This document shows positions 13,980-21,318 of a stretch of 24,041 bases of DNA, piece after piece. The position numbers and the translations under genes are program-made. Origin of the DNA: an uncultured Alphaproteobacteria bacterium (lineage in GTDB: Bacteria; Pseudomonadota; Alphaproteobacteria; Puniceispirillales; Puniceispirillaceae); the NCBI GenBank assembly GCA_937924895.1, contig CALEYP010000094.1, positions 1 through 24,041 on the forward strand, given 5' to 3'. Numbering within the stretch: the first letter of the stretch is position 1; every line of letters starts with the position of its first letter. The notes beneath the pieces were generated by a model that saw only the letters and a program-made list of their open reading frames with translations, made no database searches and was not told the DNA's origin.

Positions 13980-16406
13980 ATGAAAGATCAAGCAAGAGTT
14001 GTTGTGATTGGCGGCGGCGTTGTTGGTGCCTCAGTTCTCTATCACCTAACAAAATTAGGTTGGCAGGATGTCATGCTCGTTGAGCGGTCTGAGCTCACAT
14101 CAGGGTCAACCTGGCATGCGGCTGGCGGTATGCATACCATTAATGGTGATCCTAATGTCGCAAAGCTTCAGCAATATACCATTGAATTATATAAGGAAAT
14201 CGAAGAAGCATCTGGTCAAGATATTGGTCTCCATATGACGGGCGGTATCATGTTGGCAGCTACAAAAGAGCGCTTTGATTGGTTGAAAGGGGTCTATGCT
14301 AAGGGGAAATATCTCGGCATGGATGAGCTGGAGATTATCACACCAGAAGAAGCCTCTGAGCTGATGCCTTTGATTGATGCTTCACAATTTGAAGGGGCGC
14401 TTTACGATCCGATTGAAGGGCATTGTGATCCCTATGGCGTCACACATGCCTATGCCAAGGCTGCGCGCAAAAATGGCGCTACCATCGAAATTCACACGAA
14501 AGTTGAAGATTTAACACAAGAGCCTGATGGCACATGGCTTGTCTACACGGACAAAGGCACAATTAAAGCAGAGCATGTGGTCAATGCTGCCGGTCTTTGG
14601 GCGCGTGAATGTGGCCGCATGGTAGGGTTGGAGCTGCCTGTCTTAGCAATGGAACATATGTATCTATTGACAGAAGATATGCCAGAAGTGGCGGATTATA
14701 ACGCCAAAACAGGAAAAGAAATGCTTCATGCCGTTGATTTTGATGGGGAGTTATATCTTCGTCAAGAACGTGGCGGCATGCTGATGGGCACCTATGAAAA
14801 AGCATGTGTGCCTTGGTCAGAAACCACAACACCGTGGGATTTTGGGCATGAGCTATTAGAGCCTGATATTGACCGCATTGCGCCATCACTTGAGGTTGGC
14901 TTCCAACATTTCCCAGCCTTTGAAAATGCGGGTATTCGCCGTATTATCAATGGTCCTTTCACCTTTGCTCCTGATGGTAACCCACTTGTTGGTCCGGTAC
15001 GCGGCCTGACGAATTATTGGTCTGCCTGTGCTGTGATGGCTGGTTTCTCTCAAGGGGGCGGGGTTGGTTTATCACTCGCTAACTGGATTGTGAATGGCGA
15101 TCCTGGTTTTGATGTATGGGCGATGGATGTGGCACGCTTTGGTGACTACACAACACCTGCCTATACAAATGCGCGGGTACGTGAAAATTATTCGCGCCGC
15201 TTCTCCATTCGTTTCCCAAATGAAGAATTAGAAGCGGCCAGACCTCTTTTGACAACACCCATTTATCATGAGTTGAAATCAAGGGGGGCACAATTCGGGG
15301 CATCATATGGCCTAGAAACAGCCTTATGGTTTGCTCCTGAGGGTGTCAGCGATCAATTTAGCTGGTATCGCTCTACTGATTTTGACTATGTGGCAAAGGA
15401 AGTGGCGTCTGTTCGTCACTCTGTGGGCCTCTCAGAGATCTCAAACTTCGCAAAATATCGCGTGTCTGGCCCAGATGCCGCATCGTATCTTGACCGTATT
15501 TTAGCCTGTAACTTGCCAGCCCTAAATCGCATGACATTGGCGCCGATGCTTAAAGAAGATGGGCGCGTGATTGGTGATTTCTCGGTCGCCTGTCTTGATG
15601 AAGATGAGTATTTCATCGTTGGTTCAGGGATTGCCGAGGAATATCATATGCGGTGGTTTGAAAGCCAAATCAGTGAATATGAAGATGTTGAGGTGGAATC
15701 ACTTGGATTGTCCCTCACAGGGTTAACCATCGCAGGCCCGAATGCCCGTCAGGTATTGAGTGCCATCACTGATGAAGATGTGTCACATGATGCCTTCAAA
15801 TTCATGGCCGTAAAAGAAATGCATCTCGGTATGGTTCCGGCAATTGTTGGCCGTGTCAGCTATACTGGTGATTTGGGGTATGAGATTTGGGTGCGCCCAG
15901 AATATCAGATAACGCTCTTTAACATGCTATTAGAGGCAGGGGCCGCTCATGAGATTGGTCTCTTTGGGGGTCGCGCCCTGAATGCGTTACGCCTTGAAAA
16001 GAATTATGGCAGCTGGGGGCGTGAATTTAGACCAATTTATACACCGTCAGAATGTGGTCTTGACCGCTTTGTTGCCTATGACAAAGAGGCTGACTTTATT
16101 GGTAAAGCAGCAGCCAAAGCAGCCATTGGCAAGGAAGAGTATAAGCTACGCTCCTTTACCGTAGCAGCGAAAGACGCTGATGTGATTGGTGATGAGCCCA
16201 TTAGCTATAATGGAGAGGTTGTGGGCTGGGTAACGTCCGGCGGCTATGCGCATGGCTCGGATGTGTCCATGGCGCAAGGCTATGTGAAGGCTGATGTGGC
16301 TGATGAGAGCGAAGGCTGGTCCATCGAATTATTGGCTGAACCGCTAGAGGCAAAGCTTCAAGCGCAGCCGTTATTCGACGCCAATTTTAGCAGGATGCGC
16401 AGCTAA
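13980..16406 (+). CDS. FAD-dependent dimethylglycine/sarcosine dehydrogenase-like protein with GcvT domains
   Basis: This 808-residue flavoprotein of the DMGDH/SARDH family removes a methyl group from dimethylglycine or sarcosine and hands it to THF, sending electrons to ETF. It starts ARVVVIGGGVVGASVLYHL, a Rossmann FAD site. GSTWHAAGG follows with H46, aligning with the histidine that holds FAD covalently in mammalian DMGDH. A DAO catalytic domain extends to about 370 (FTFAPDGNPLVGPVRGL, ACAVMAGFSQGGGVGLSLAN). A linker leads into GcvT-type folate-binding domains at about 430-800 (AKYRVSGPDAASYLDRIL, GDLGYEIWVRPE, ALRLEKNYGSWGREF). The ATG has an AAAAGGA-type Shine-Dalgarno. It is separated by 15 bases from the MttB-family gene, so they are probably one operon. 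A bidirectional terminator follows. Which methylated glycine it prefers cannot be told from sequence. Confidence 0.9.
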   Translation: MKDQARVVVIGGGVVGASVLYHLTKLGWQDVMLVERSELTSGSTWHAAGGMHTINGDPNVAKLQQYTIELYKEIEEASGQDIGLHMTGGIMLAATKERFDWLKGVYAKGKYLGMDELEIITPEEASELMPLIDASQFEGALYDPIEGHCDPYGVTHAYAKAARKNGATIEIHTKVEDLTQEPDGTWLVYTDKGTIKAEHVVNAAGLWARECGRMVGLELPVLAMEHMYLLTEDMPEVADYNAKTGKEMLHAVDFDGELYLRQERGGMLMGTYEKACVPWSETTTPWDFGHELLEPDIDRIAPSLEVGFQHFPAFENAGIRRIINGPFTFAPDGNPLVGPVRGLTNYWSACAVMAGFSQGGGVGLSLANWIVNGDPGFDVWAMDVARFGDYTTPAYTNARVRENYSRRFSIRFPNEELEAARPLLTTPIYHELKSRGAQFGASYGLETALWFAPEGVSDQFSWYRSTDFDYVAKEVASVRHSVGLSEISNFAKYRVSGPDAASYLDRILACNLPALNRMTLAPMLKEDGRVIGDFSVACLDEDEYFIVGSGIAEEYHMRWFESQISEYEDVEVESLGLSLTGLTIAGPNARQVLSAITDEDVSHDAFKFMAVKEMHLGMVPAIVGRVSYTGDLGYEIWVRPEYQITLFNMLLEAGAAHEIGLFGGRALNALRLEKNYGSWGREFRPIYTPSECGLDRFVAYDKEADFIGKAAAKAAIGKEEYKLRSFTVAAKDADVIGDEPISYNGEVVGWVTSGGYAHGSDVSMAQGYVKADVADESEGWSIELLAEPLEAKLQAQPLFDANFSRMRS

Positions 16407-16414
16407 TCTAACCG

Positions 16415-17401
16415 TTAAAAAGCGCCCTCCATTGTGAGGGCGTTTTGGTATATGACATCATCCACATTACCGCCTGAGGCGACAGCGATGACATCGCTAC
16501 CAGCGAGGGTTGTATCGCCTTCCTTGGCCTGTTTTAGGGCAGCGGCGACAGCGACAGCGCCCCCTGGCTCCACGACTAGTTTGAGGTAGCGCCAGCAAGT
16601 CTGCATCGCTCGCAAGGCATCTTCATCTGTTACAGCTACCCCGCCGGCTAAATGAGATTTCATAATGGGAAAGGTAATCTCGCCAGGGCAGGGTGTCACA
16701 ATGGCATCACAGAGGGAGCGAGCCTCAGGGTCATTAGAGACAATCGTGCCTGCCTCAAGAGAGCGCCGAATATCATCAAATTTATCAGGTTCTGCGGCAT
16801 AAATTGGCAAATCAGGATGGGAATGGTGCAATGACACAGCCAGACCAGAGATGAGGCCACCGCCACCAGCGCAACAATATACAGCCTGTGGAGAGAGGCC
16901 TTGAGCTTCGATCTGGTCTGTTAATTCGATGCCAATCGTGCCTTGGCCAGCTATCACAGCTTCATGATCATAAGGTTTAATCAGCGCGCCATTCTGGCGA
17001 TTTGCAATTTCTTGCCCGATCTCCTCTCGGCTTTCGGAATAGCGGTTATATAGGACAACCTCTGCGCCATACTCTCTAGTCGCTGTAATTTTTGCCTGTG
17101 GGGCATCCTCTGGCATAATGATAGTAGCTTTTCGCCCAGAGAGTCGCGCGACAAAGGCCACAGCTTGGGCATGATTGCCACTAGAGAAGGCGATCACAGA
17201 CTGATTGGGGTCTTCAAGCGATAAAATGGCATTGCAAGCACCACGAAACTTAAAGGCGCCTGTCCGCTGTAATGGTTCTGCCTTAACAAAAAGGCGAAAG
17301 CCGAGCTTATTATTTAAGCGATCTGAGGTTAGTAGGGGCGTCTTTACAATAAGGTGCTGGATACGCTGATAGGCTTGATGAATATCGGAAAAAGTAACCA
17401 T
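16415..17401 (-). CDS. PLP-dependent serine/threonine dehydratase (threonine dehydratase family)
   Basis: This 328-residue fold-type II PLP enzyme lacks the C-terminal ACT regulatory domain of biosynthetic IlvA, so it is a catabolic-type threonine/serine dehydratase or a serine racemase relative. Motifs seen: GAFKFRGACNA with the Schiff-base Lys, FSSGNHAQAVA contacting the PLP ring, YCCAGGGGLISGLAV as the phosphate-binding glycine loop, and LVVEPGGAVAVAAAL near the end. The chosen start ATG 17401 gives MVTFSDIHQAYQRI, matching the family's N-terminus. An upstream in-frame GTG at 17485 would add 28 atypical residues. A GTGGA lies about 7 bases upstream of the ATG, in the loop of the TTTTGT/ACAAAA repeat. 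It lies next to methylglycine genes, which suggests serine to pyruvate after glycine is made. Substrate preference is open, and threo-3-hydroxyaspartate is another option. Confidence 0.85.
   Translation of the reverse strand: MVTFSDIHQAYQRIQHLIVKTPLLTSDRLNNKLGFRLFVKAEPLQRTGAFKFRGACNAILSLEDPNQSVIAFSSGNHAQAVAFVARLSGRKATIIMPEDAPQAKITATREYGAEVVLYNRYSESREEIGQEIANRQNGALIKPYDHEAVIAGQGTIGIELTDQIEAQGLSPQAVYCCAGGGGLISGLAVSLHHSHPDLPIYAAEPDKFDDIRRSLEAGTIVSNDPEARSLCDAIVTPCPGEITFPIMKSHLAGGVAVTDEDALRAMQTCWRYLKLVVEPGGAVAVAAALKQAKEGDTTLAGSDVIAVASGGNVDDVIYQNALTMEGAF
16417..16446. terminator. Bidirectional intrinsic terminator between convergent genes
   Basis: CGCCCTC at 16423-16429 pairs perfectly with GAGGGCG at 16436-16442 across a 6-base loop. 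On the plus strand the stem is followed by TTTT (16443-16446). On the minus strand the preceding AAAAA (16417-16421) becomes a U-tract. It can therefore end the MttB-DMGDH operon on one strand and the dehydratase on the other. It overlaps the last codons and stop of the dehydratase, which is unusual but space-saving. Confidence 0.8.
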
Positions 17402-17467
17402 GATTTTGTCCACAAAATTGTAAAAAGTGACAAGGCTGTCCCTCGCAGACGCAAGTCTCTGCTTGTA

Positions 17468-17496
17468 TTGTACAACATGGTTCACTATTTTATGAC
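17468..17496 (+). promoter_or_regulatory. Candidate sigma-70 type promoter for dapA
   Basis: TTGTAC at 17468-17473 and TATGAC at 17491-17496 are separated by 17 bases. A transcript would start near 17503, about 20 bases before the dapA ATG. The -35 overlaps a perfect 8-base palindrome, TTGTACAA (17468-17475). The match is imperfect and unproven; it is the best pair in this 122-base divergent gap. Confidence 0.4.
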
Positions 17497-17523
17497 GGTC
17501 AATTGATTAGTGAGGATATCATC

Positions 17524-18420
17524 ATGAGTGCGCTTTACCCACAAGTTGCTTTTTCAGGTGCTTTTACTGCCCTTATCACGCCCTTTAAAAATGGCGCTGT
17601 GGATGAAGAGGCATTTGTGAAACTTGTGGAATGGCAGATTGAGCAAGGTATTCATGGTCTTGTGCCTGTTGGGACAACGGGCGAGTCACCTACTTTGAGC
17701 CACGAAGAGCATGACCGGGTGATCGAATTATGTGTGAAGGTTGCCGATGGCCGTGTCCCTGTGATTGCTGGTGCCGGTTCAAATAGCACGGCTGAGGCGG
17801 TGCGCTTATCCAAGCATGCCGCAGAGGTAGGGGCTGATGGTGTGCTATCTGTCTCCCCTTATTACAACAAACCAACGCAAGCTGGTTTATATGCCCATTT
17901 TTCAGCCGTGGCAGAGGCGGTTTCTATCCCAGTCATCATTTATGATATTCCCGGGCGGTCTATTGTGCGCGTGAATGATGATACGATGGCTGCGTTGGCA
18001 AAATTACCATCGGTGGCTGGCGTAAAAGATGCAATTGGTGATGCAGCACGTCCGACAAGACTACTGAATGGCATTGGCGAAGAGTTTGCACAGCTTTCAG
18101 GTGATGATGGCACAACTTTGCCATATCTTGCCGGTGGCGGTCATGGCTGTATTTCTGTGGTAGCAAATATTGCGCCCGGCTTCTGTGCGCAAATACATGA
18201 AGCCTTTGCCAAAGGTGATGTGGCAGAAGCGATGCGTATCAACCGCTTATTAATGCCGCTTCATGACGGGCTATTCTGTGAAGCTAGCCCAGGGCCTGTG
18301 AAATATGCCGCTGAGTTGCTTGGTATTTGTAGCTCACAGGCGCGCCTGCCGATCGTTGAAATCGCAGATGACTCAAAAACCATCGTCAAAGATGCCTTGC
18401 AATTCGCCGGGTTGCTCTAA
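17524..18420 (+). CDS. dapA: 4-hydroxy-tetrahydrodipicolinate synthase
   Basis: This 298-residue enzyme condenses pyruvate with aspartate semialdehyde, the first committed step to diaminopimelate and lysine. It is a class I aldolase TIM barrel. Catalytic residues are visible: GTTGES at 50-55 with the Thr pair, SPYYNKP at 111-117 with the Tyr, IIYDIPGR at 138-145 with Y140 and R145, and AGVKDAIGD with K168, the Schiff-base lysine. The start at 17524 has GAGGA at 17512-17516; an in-frame TTG at 17503 lacks support. smpB follows 17 bases after the stop, a common alphaproteobacterial pairing. The substrate channel and dimer-contact residues look ordinary, so this is a housekeeping enzyme rather than a specialised aldolase relative. 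Confidence 0.95.
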   Translation: MSALYPQVAFSGAFTALITPFKNGAVDEEAFVKLVEWQIEQGIHGLVPVGTTGESPTLSHEEHDRVIELCVKVADGRVPVIAGAGSNSTAEAVRLSKHAAEVGADGVLSVSPYYNKPTQAGLYAHFSAVAEAVSIPVIIYDIPGRSIVRVNDDTMAALAKLPSVAGVKDAIGDAARPTRLLNGIGEEFAQLSGDDGTTLPYLAGGGHGCISVVANIAPGFCAQIHEAFAKGDVAEAMRINRLLMPLHDGLFCEASPGPVKYAAELLGICSSQARLPIVEIADDSKTIVKDALQFAGLL

Positions 18421-18437
18421 CGACAAGGGAGCCATAA

Positions 18438-18905
18438 GTGGCTAACAAAAAGACTGTCACAGGGCGCATTGCCGAAAACCGGCGTGCGCGCTTTGACTAT
18501 GAAATAGTTGAAACAATTGAAGCAGGGCTCGTGCTGACTGGCAGTGAGGTGAAATCGCTGCGGGCGGGGCGTGGCACATCAATTGTAGAAAGCTATGCTG
18601 GTGAAGAGGCAGGTCAGCTTGCGCTGATTAATGCGAATATCCCTGAATATACACAAGCACGTGATAATCATGCGCCTAAACGCGTACGACGTTTATTAGT
18701 CTCGGCAAAAGAAAAGAATAAATTGCTGGGCCTCATCCGTCGCGACGGCATGACCCTTGTACCAATGACTTTGTATTTTAACGATAAGGGTATCGCCAAA
18801 TTACAGTTAGGTCTCGCCAAAGGGCGTAAAAAGCATGATAAGCGGGAAGTAGCCAAAGAACGCGATTGGGGTCGCCAGAAACAGCGTCTCCTGCGGTCCT
18901 CCTAA
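18438..18905 (+). CDS. smpB: SsrA-binding protein SmpB
   Basis: This 155-residue protein is the tmRNA partner that brings SsrA RNA to stalled ribosomes in trans-translation. The sequence has the family blocks: NRRARFDYEIVETIEAGLVL, then TGSEVKSLRAGR at about 35-46. A middle ARDNHAPKRVRRLL is followed by the conserved basic tail KGRKKHDKREVAKERDWGRQ. The tail enters the mRNA channel in known structures. The start is GTG at 18438, backed by AAGGGA at 18425-18430 with 7-base spacing. The gene overlaps the convergent uracil-DNA glycosylase by 4 bases. The tmRNA gene ssrA is not in this window. Confidence 0.96.
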   Translation: MANKKTVTGRIAENRRARFDYEIVETIEAGLVLTGSEVKSLRAGRGTSIVESYAGEEAGQLALINANIPEYTQARDNHAPKRVRRLLVSAKEKNKLLGLIRRDGMTLVPMTLYFNDKGIAKLQLGLAKGRKKHDKREVAKERDWGRQKQRLLRSS

Positions 18906-19540
18906 ATCGATAACTCTCTCAGACGAGAGATGATGGTATCAAACATTTCGGTCGTAAGCCGGTTGGTTTGCACGTTATAGCGCGAGCAATGATAGCTATC
19001 GAGCAGTATCAAATCATCAGCAAGGCGATGCTCTGCCCCATGACCGAAGGCAAAATCTGCCTGTCTCATGCCATAGGTCTTAATCAGAGCCTGATGTGCA
19101 ATACGACCTAATGCTAGAATAGCGCGTAAATGTGTCATGCGTTTGATCTCAGGGATAAGATAGGCATCACGGCATGTGTTTATCTCAGCCCCCGTTGGTT
19201 TATTTTGCGGTGGTACGCATTTGACCGCATTGGTAATGCGCACATTATGCAAGGTGAGCCCATCTTCACTTGTTTTTTGATAGCTGCCTGAGGCAAAGCC
19301 ATATTTTTGCAAGGCCTCATAAAGGGTATTGCCGGCAAAATCACCTGTAAAAGGGCGACCCGTTGCATTTGCACCGCGCAAGCCAGGTGCTAATCCCACA
19401 ATAAGAATGGGGGCGTTGATATCACCAAATGAGGGAACAGACCCATTATGCCAATCAGGGTGGGCTTCTTTGTGGCTTTGAATAAACTCAAAAAGACGTG
19501 GGCATTTCTGACATTCTTTTGGGGCCACTTGATCAAGCAT
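18902..19540 (-). CDS. Uracil-DNA glycosylase, family 5 (UDGb) type, iron-sulfur
   Basis: This 212-residue enzyme removes uracil, and in family 5 some other deaminated bases, from DNA to start base excision repair. Cysteines C10, C13, C108 and C123 fit the 4Fe-4S site of family 4/5 enzymes. Motif A, VGLAPGLRGANATGRPFTGD at 48-67, is the family 5 form, with Ala-Pro-Gly-x-x-Gly-Ala-Asn rather than the family 4 Glu-Ala-Pro-Gly. Motif B near the end is YHCSRYNVQTNRLT, close to the family 5 His-x-Ser-x-x-Asn pattern. It overlaps smpB by 4 bases at its 3' end and the NYN gene by 8 bases at its start, and it is transcribed with the NYN gene. Confidence 0.87.
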   Translation of the reverse strand: MLDQVAPKECQKCPRLFEFIQSHKEAHPDWHNGSVPSFGDINAPILIVGLAPGLRGANATGRPFTGDFAGNTLYEALQKYGFASGSYQKTSEDGLTLHNVRITNAVKCVPPQNKPTGAEINTCRDAYLIPEIKRMTHLRAILALGRIAHQALIKTYGMRQADFAFGHGAEHRLADDLILLDSYHCSRYNVQTNRLTTEMFDTIISRLRELSI

Positions 19541-20066
19541 TTTGTTGTCTTCCGATGATTTTGCCCAATCCTTCTAGCTCAATGAAATGGTCTGCTTTGC
19601 GGCGTAACGCATCTGCCAGCATGATTGGGTGTGTTTTCATGGATGAGACAACTGTTACCTTAACCCCTAAATCCTGCACTTCTTGGAGGAGGCGACAAAA
19701 ATCGCCATCGCCAGAAAAGAGGAAGGCATGGTCAATATGTGGTGCGAGCTTTAGCATATCGAGCGCAAGCTCCATATCCATATTCCCCTTAATCCGCTTC
19801 TTACCAGTGGCAGGGTCCATAAATTCACGTGTTTGTTTAGAGACCACCTGATAGCCATTATAATCCATAAAATCGATAAGTTTACGAATAGGGGACGGTT
19901 CGTTCTGGTCAGGCAGGGCTGTGTAGTAATAAGCGCGGACCAAATCGCCCTTATCTTGAAATTCTTGAAGTAACTTCAAATAGTCAATTTCGAGATCAAG
20001 GAGTTTTGTGGTGGCAAAGAAATTTGAACCATCAATGAATAAAGCAATACGTTGTGGGAACTGCAT
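19533..20066 (-). CDS. NYN-domain (LabA/DUF88-type) putative ribonuclease
   Basis: This 177-residue protein has the NYN/PIN-like nuclease fold. ALFIDGSNFFATTK holds the first Asp and Asn. KGNMDMELALDMLKLAP around 94-110 supplies further acids, and FLFSGDGDFCRLLQEVQDLG gives the Ser-Gly-Asp-Gly-Asp metal site. Such proteins are thought to cut RNA with Mg2+; targets are unknown for this group. The ATG has GAGG 7 bases upstream on the minus strand. It leads a two-gene unit with the glycosylase, whose start it overlaps by 8 bases. The 134-base AT-rich gap to folK must hold divergent promoters, but I see no clear pair. Confidence 0.85.
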   Translation of the reverse strand: MQFPQRIALFIDGSNFFATTKLLDLEIDYLKLLQEFQDKGDLVRAYYYTALPDQNEPSPIRKLIDFMDYNGYQVVSKQTREFMDPATGKKRIKGNMDMELALDMLKLAPHIDHAFLFSGDGDFCRLLQEVQDLGVKVTVVSSMKTHPIMLADALRRKADHFIELEGLGKIIGRQQNA

Positions 20067-20200
20067 AGCGAGCCTCTAAAAATTTATTATTATTAATCAT
20101 TTTTGTCTAATAAGTTAAGGTGACATAGTGTAGGGTAGCGGCATTCTAATCACGATGTCTAGTCCTCTGTCACTAGCACGTTTCTTTTTAAGTTGGTCCT

Positions 20201-20716
20201 ATGTCAAACAAAGCTTTCATTGCCATTGGTGGCAATATACTTCCCGAGGGTTACGCGTCTCTTGAAGAGGTGATGACTGATGCTATCTCTGAATTACAGC
20301 AGCTTGATGTGAGGGTAGAGGCGCAGTCCCCTTGGTATGAAACGGCCCCGGTCCCTATCTCAGACCAACCATGGTTTTTAAATGGCGTGCTGCGTGTTAC
20401 CACATCATTGTCTGCGTCTGAGCTGTTATCATCCTTGCATGAAATTGAAAGCAATTTTGGTAGAGTTCGTAAAATGCGCAATGAAGCACGGATTCTGGAT
20501 TTAGACCTCATTGATTATGAAGGCGTTGTATCAGAGGATAGTTCACTACAATGCGCGCATCCTCGCATGCATCAACGCGCCTTTGTTTTGTTACCATTGC
20601 AAGATGTCGCCGCAGATTGGGTGCATCCTACGCTTCATAAATCCCTTGCTGCGTTGATTTCTGAAATGCCTGAGGGGCAACAGATTCGCAAGAAGGGCAG
20701 TGACGGCGCGGTCTGA
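20201..20716 (+). CDS. folK: 2-amino-4-hydroxy-6-hydroxymethyldihydropteridine diphosphokinase
   Basis: This 171-residue protein transfers pyrophosphate from ATP to 6-hydroxymethyl-dihydropterin in folate synthesis. It shows FIAIGGNILPEG at the N-terminus, then SPWYETAPV and PWFLNGVLRVTT. EIESNFGRVRKMRNEARILDLDLIDYEG carries the family signature (residues about 82-108, read here as two pieces joined at RNEARILDLDLIDY), and AHPRMHQRAFVLLPLQDVA follows. The Asp pair in LDLDLIDY binds the two magnesium ions. The start ATG has a weak upstream GGTCCT and no strong Shine-Dalgarno. It comes before rpoZ with a 112-base gap, a common alphaproteobacterial arrangement. No folP or folB lies next to it, so it stands alone. 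Confidence 0.95.
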   Translation: MSNKAFIAIGGNILPEGYASLEEVMTDAISELQQLDVRVEAQSPWYETAPVPISDQPWFLNGVLRVTTSLSASELLSSLHEIESNFGRVRKMRNEARILDLDLIDYEGVVSEDSSLQCAHPRMHQRAFVLLPLQDVAADWVHPTLHKSLAALISEMPEGQQIRKKGSDGAV

Positions 20717-20726
20717 TAGAAAAAAC

Positions 20727-20755
20727 TTGATATTCTGTCATTTTTCCTGTATCAT
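20727..20755 (+). promoter_or_regulatory. Sigma-70 type promoter for rpoZ
   Basis: TTGATA at 20727-20732 and TATCAT at 20750-20755 are spaced by 17 bases, a close match to the sigma-70 consensus. It lies just after the folK stop and about 74 bases before the rpoZ ATG. RpoZ and probably the downstream RSH gene would be read from it. Confidence 0.6.
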
Positions 20756-20828
20756 CGCGCCCTGATTAACGTTTAACGTTGTCTAACCTCACAAATAAGT
20801 GATTTTGCCTCTTTCATAGGAGTGTGTC

Positions 20829-21212
20829 ATGGCACGTGTTACCGTCGAAGATTGTATTGAAAAGATTTCTAATCGTTTTGATTTGGTTCTTGCTGCAGCG
20901 CAACGTGCGCGCTCCATTCAAAAAGGTGAATTGCTCACAATTGACCGTGACAATGATAAAAATCCAGTTGTGGCACTTCGTGAAATCGCAGCTGAGACCG
21001 TTGAGCCTGAAACTCTTCGTGATAATATCGTCAAGAACATGCAGCGTTTGAATAAGAATGAAGAGCGCCTCATTGAAGATGAAGCAGGTGAAACAGCCCG
21101 TCTTGACCTAGATGAGATGGTAAATGCTGGCTCAGACGAAGCCTTTATTGATGCTGGTATGCAGGTAGGCTCATTTGAAGATGCCCCAGCTACTGAAACC
21201 ACTGGTTTTTAA
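20829..21212 (+). CDS. rpoZ: RNA polymerase omega subunit
   Basis: This 127-residue small subunit helps assemble RNA polymerase around beta' and contributes to one ppGpp site. The N-terminal MARVTVEDCIEKISNRFDLV and AAQRARSIQKG are the omega signature. KNPVVALREIAAETVEPE gives the conserved helix and ends the core at about 65. The acidic C-terminal tail (about 78-127) is long, as in many alphaproteobacteria. The start has AGGAG at 20818-20822. Placement next to the RSH gene is conserved in many bacteria, which fits a shared role in stringent response. Confidence 0.97.
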   Translation: MARVTVEDCIEKISNRFDLVLAAAQRARSIQKGELLTIDRDNDKNPVVALREIAAETVEPETLRDNIVKNMQRLNKNEERLIEDEAGETARLDLDEMVNAGSDEAFIDAGMQVGSFEDAPATETTGF

Positions 21213-21265
21213 GATGTGGCTGTCGATATATTAGAAGACGACCACTAAGCCTATTTACATGTAGG

Positions 21266-21300
21266 GTAAAGATAGCTATTTTATAGCTATTAGCCTTTAC
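21266..21300 (+). promoter_or_regulatory. Hairpin with repeated ATAGCTAT between rpoZ and RSH
   Basis: GTAAAG at 21266-21271 pairs with CTTTAC at 21295-21300. Inside, ATAGCTAT at 21272-21279 pairs with ATAGCTAT at 21283-21290 (self-complementary) across a TTT loop, with a TAGC bulge at 21291-21294. It ends 18 bases before the RSH ATG. There is no U-tract, so it is more likely a leader structure or protein site than a terminator. Function is unknown. Confidence 0.4.
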
Positions 21301-21318
21301 AAGTTACATAGGACAATC

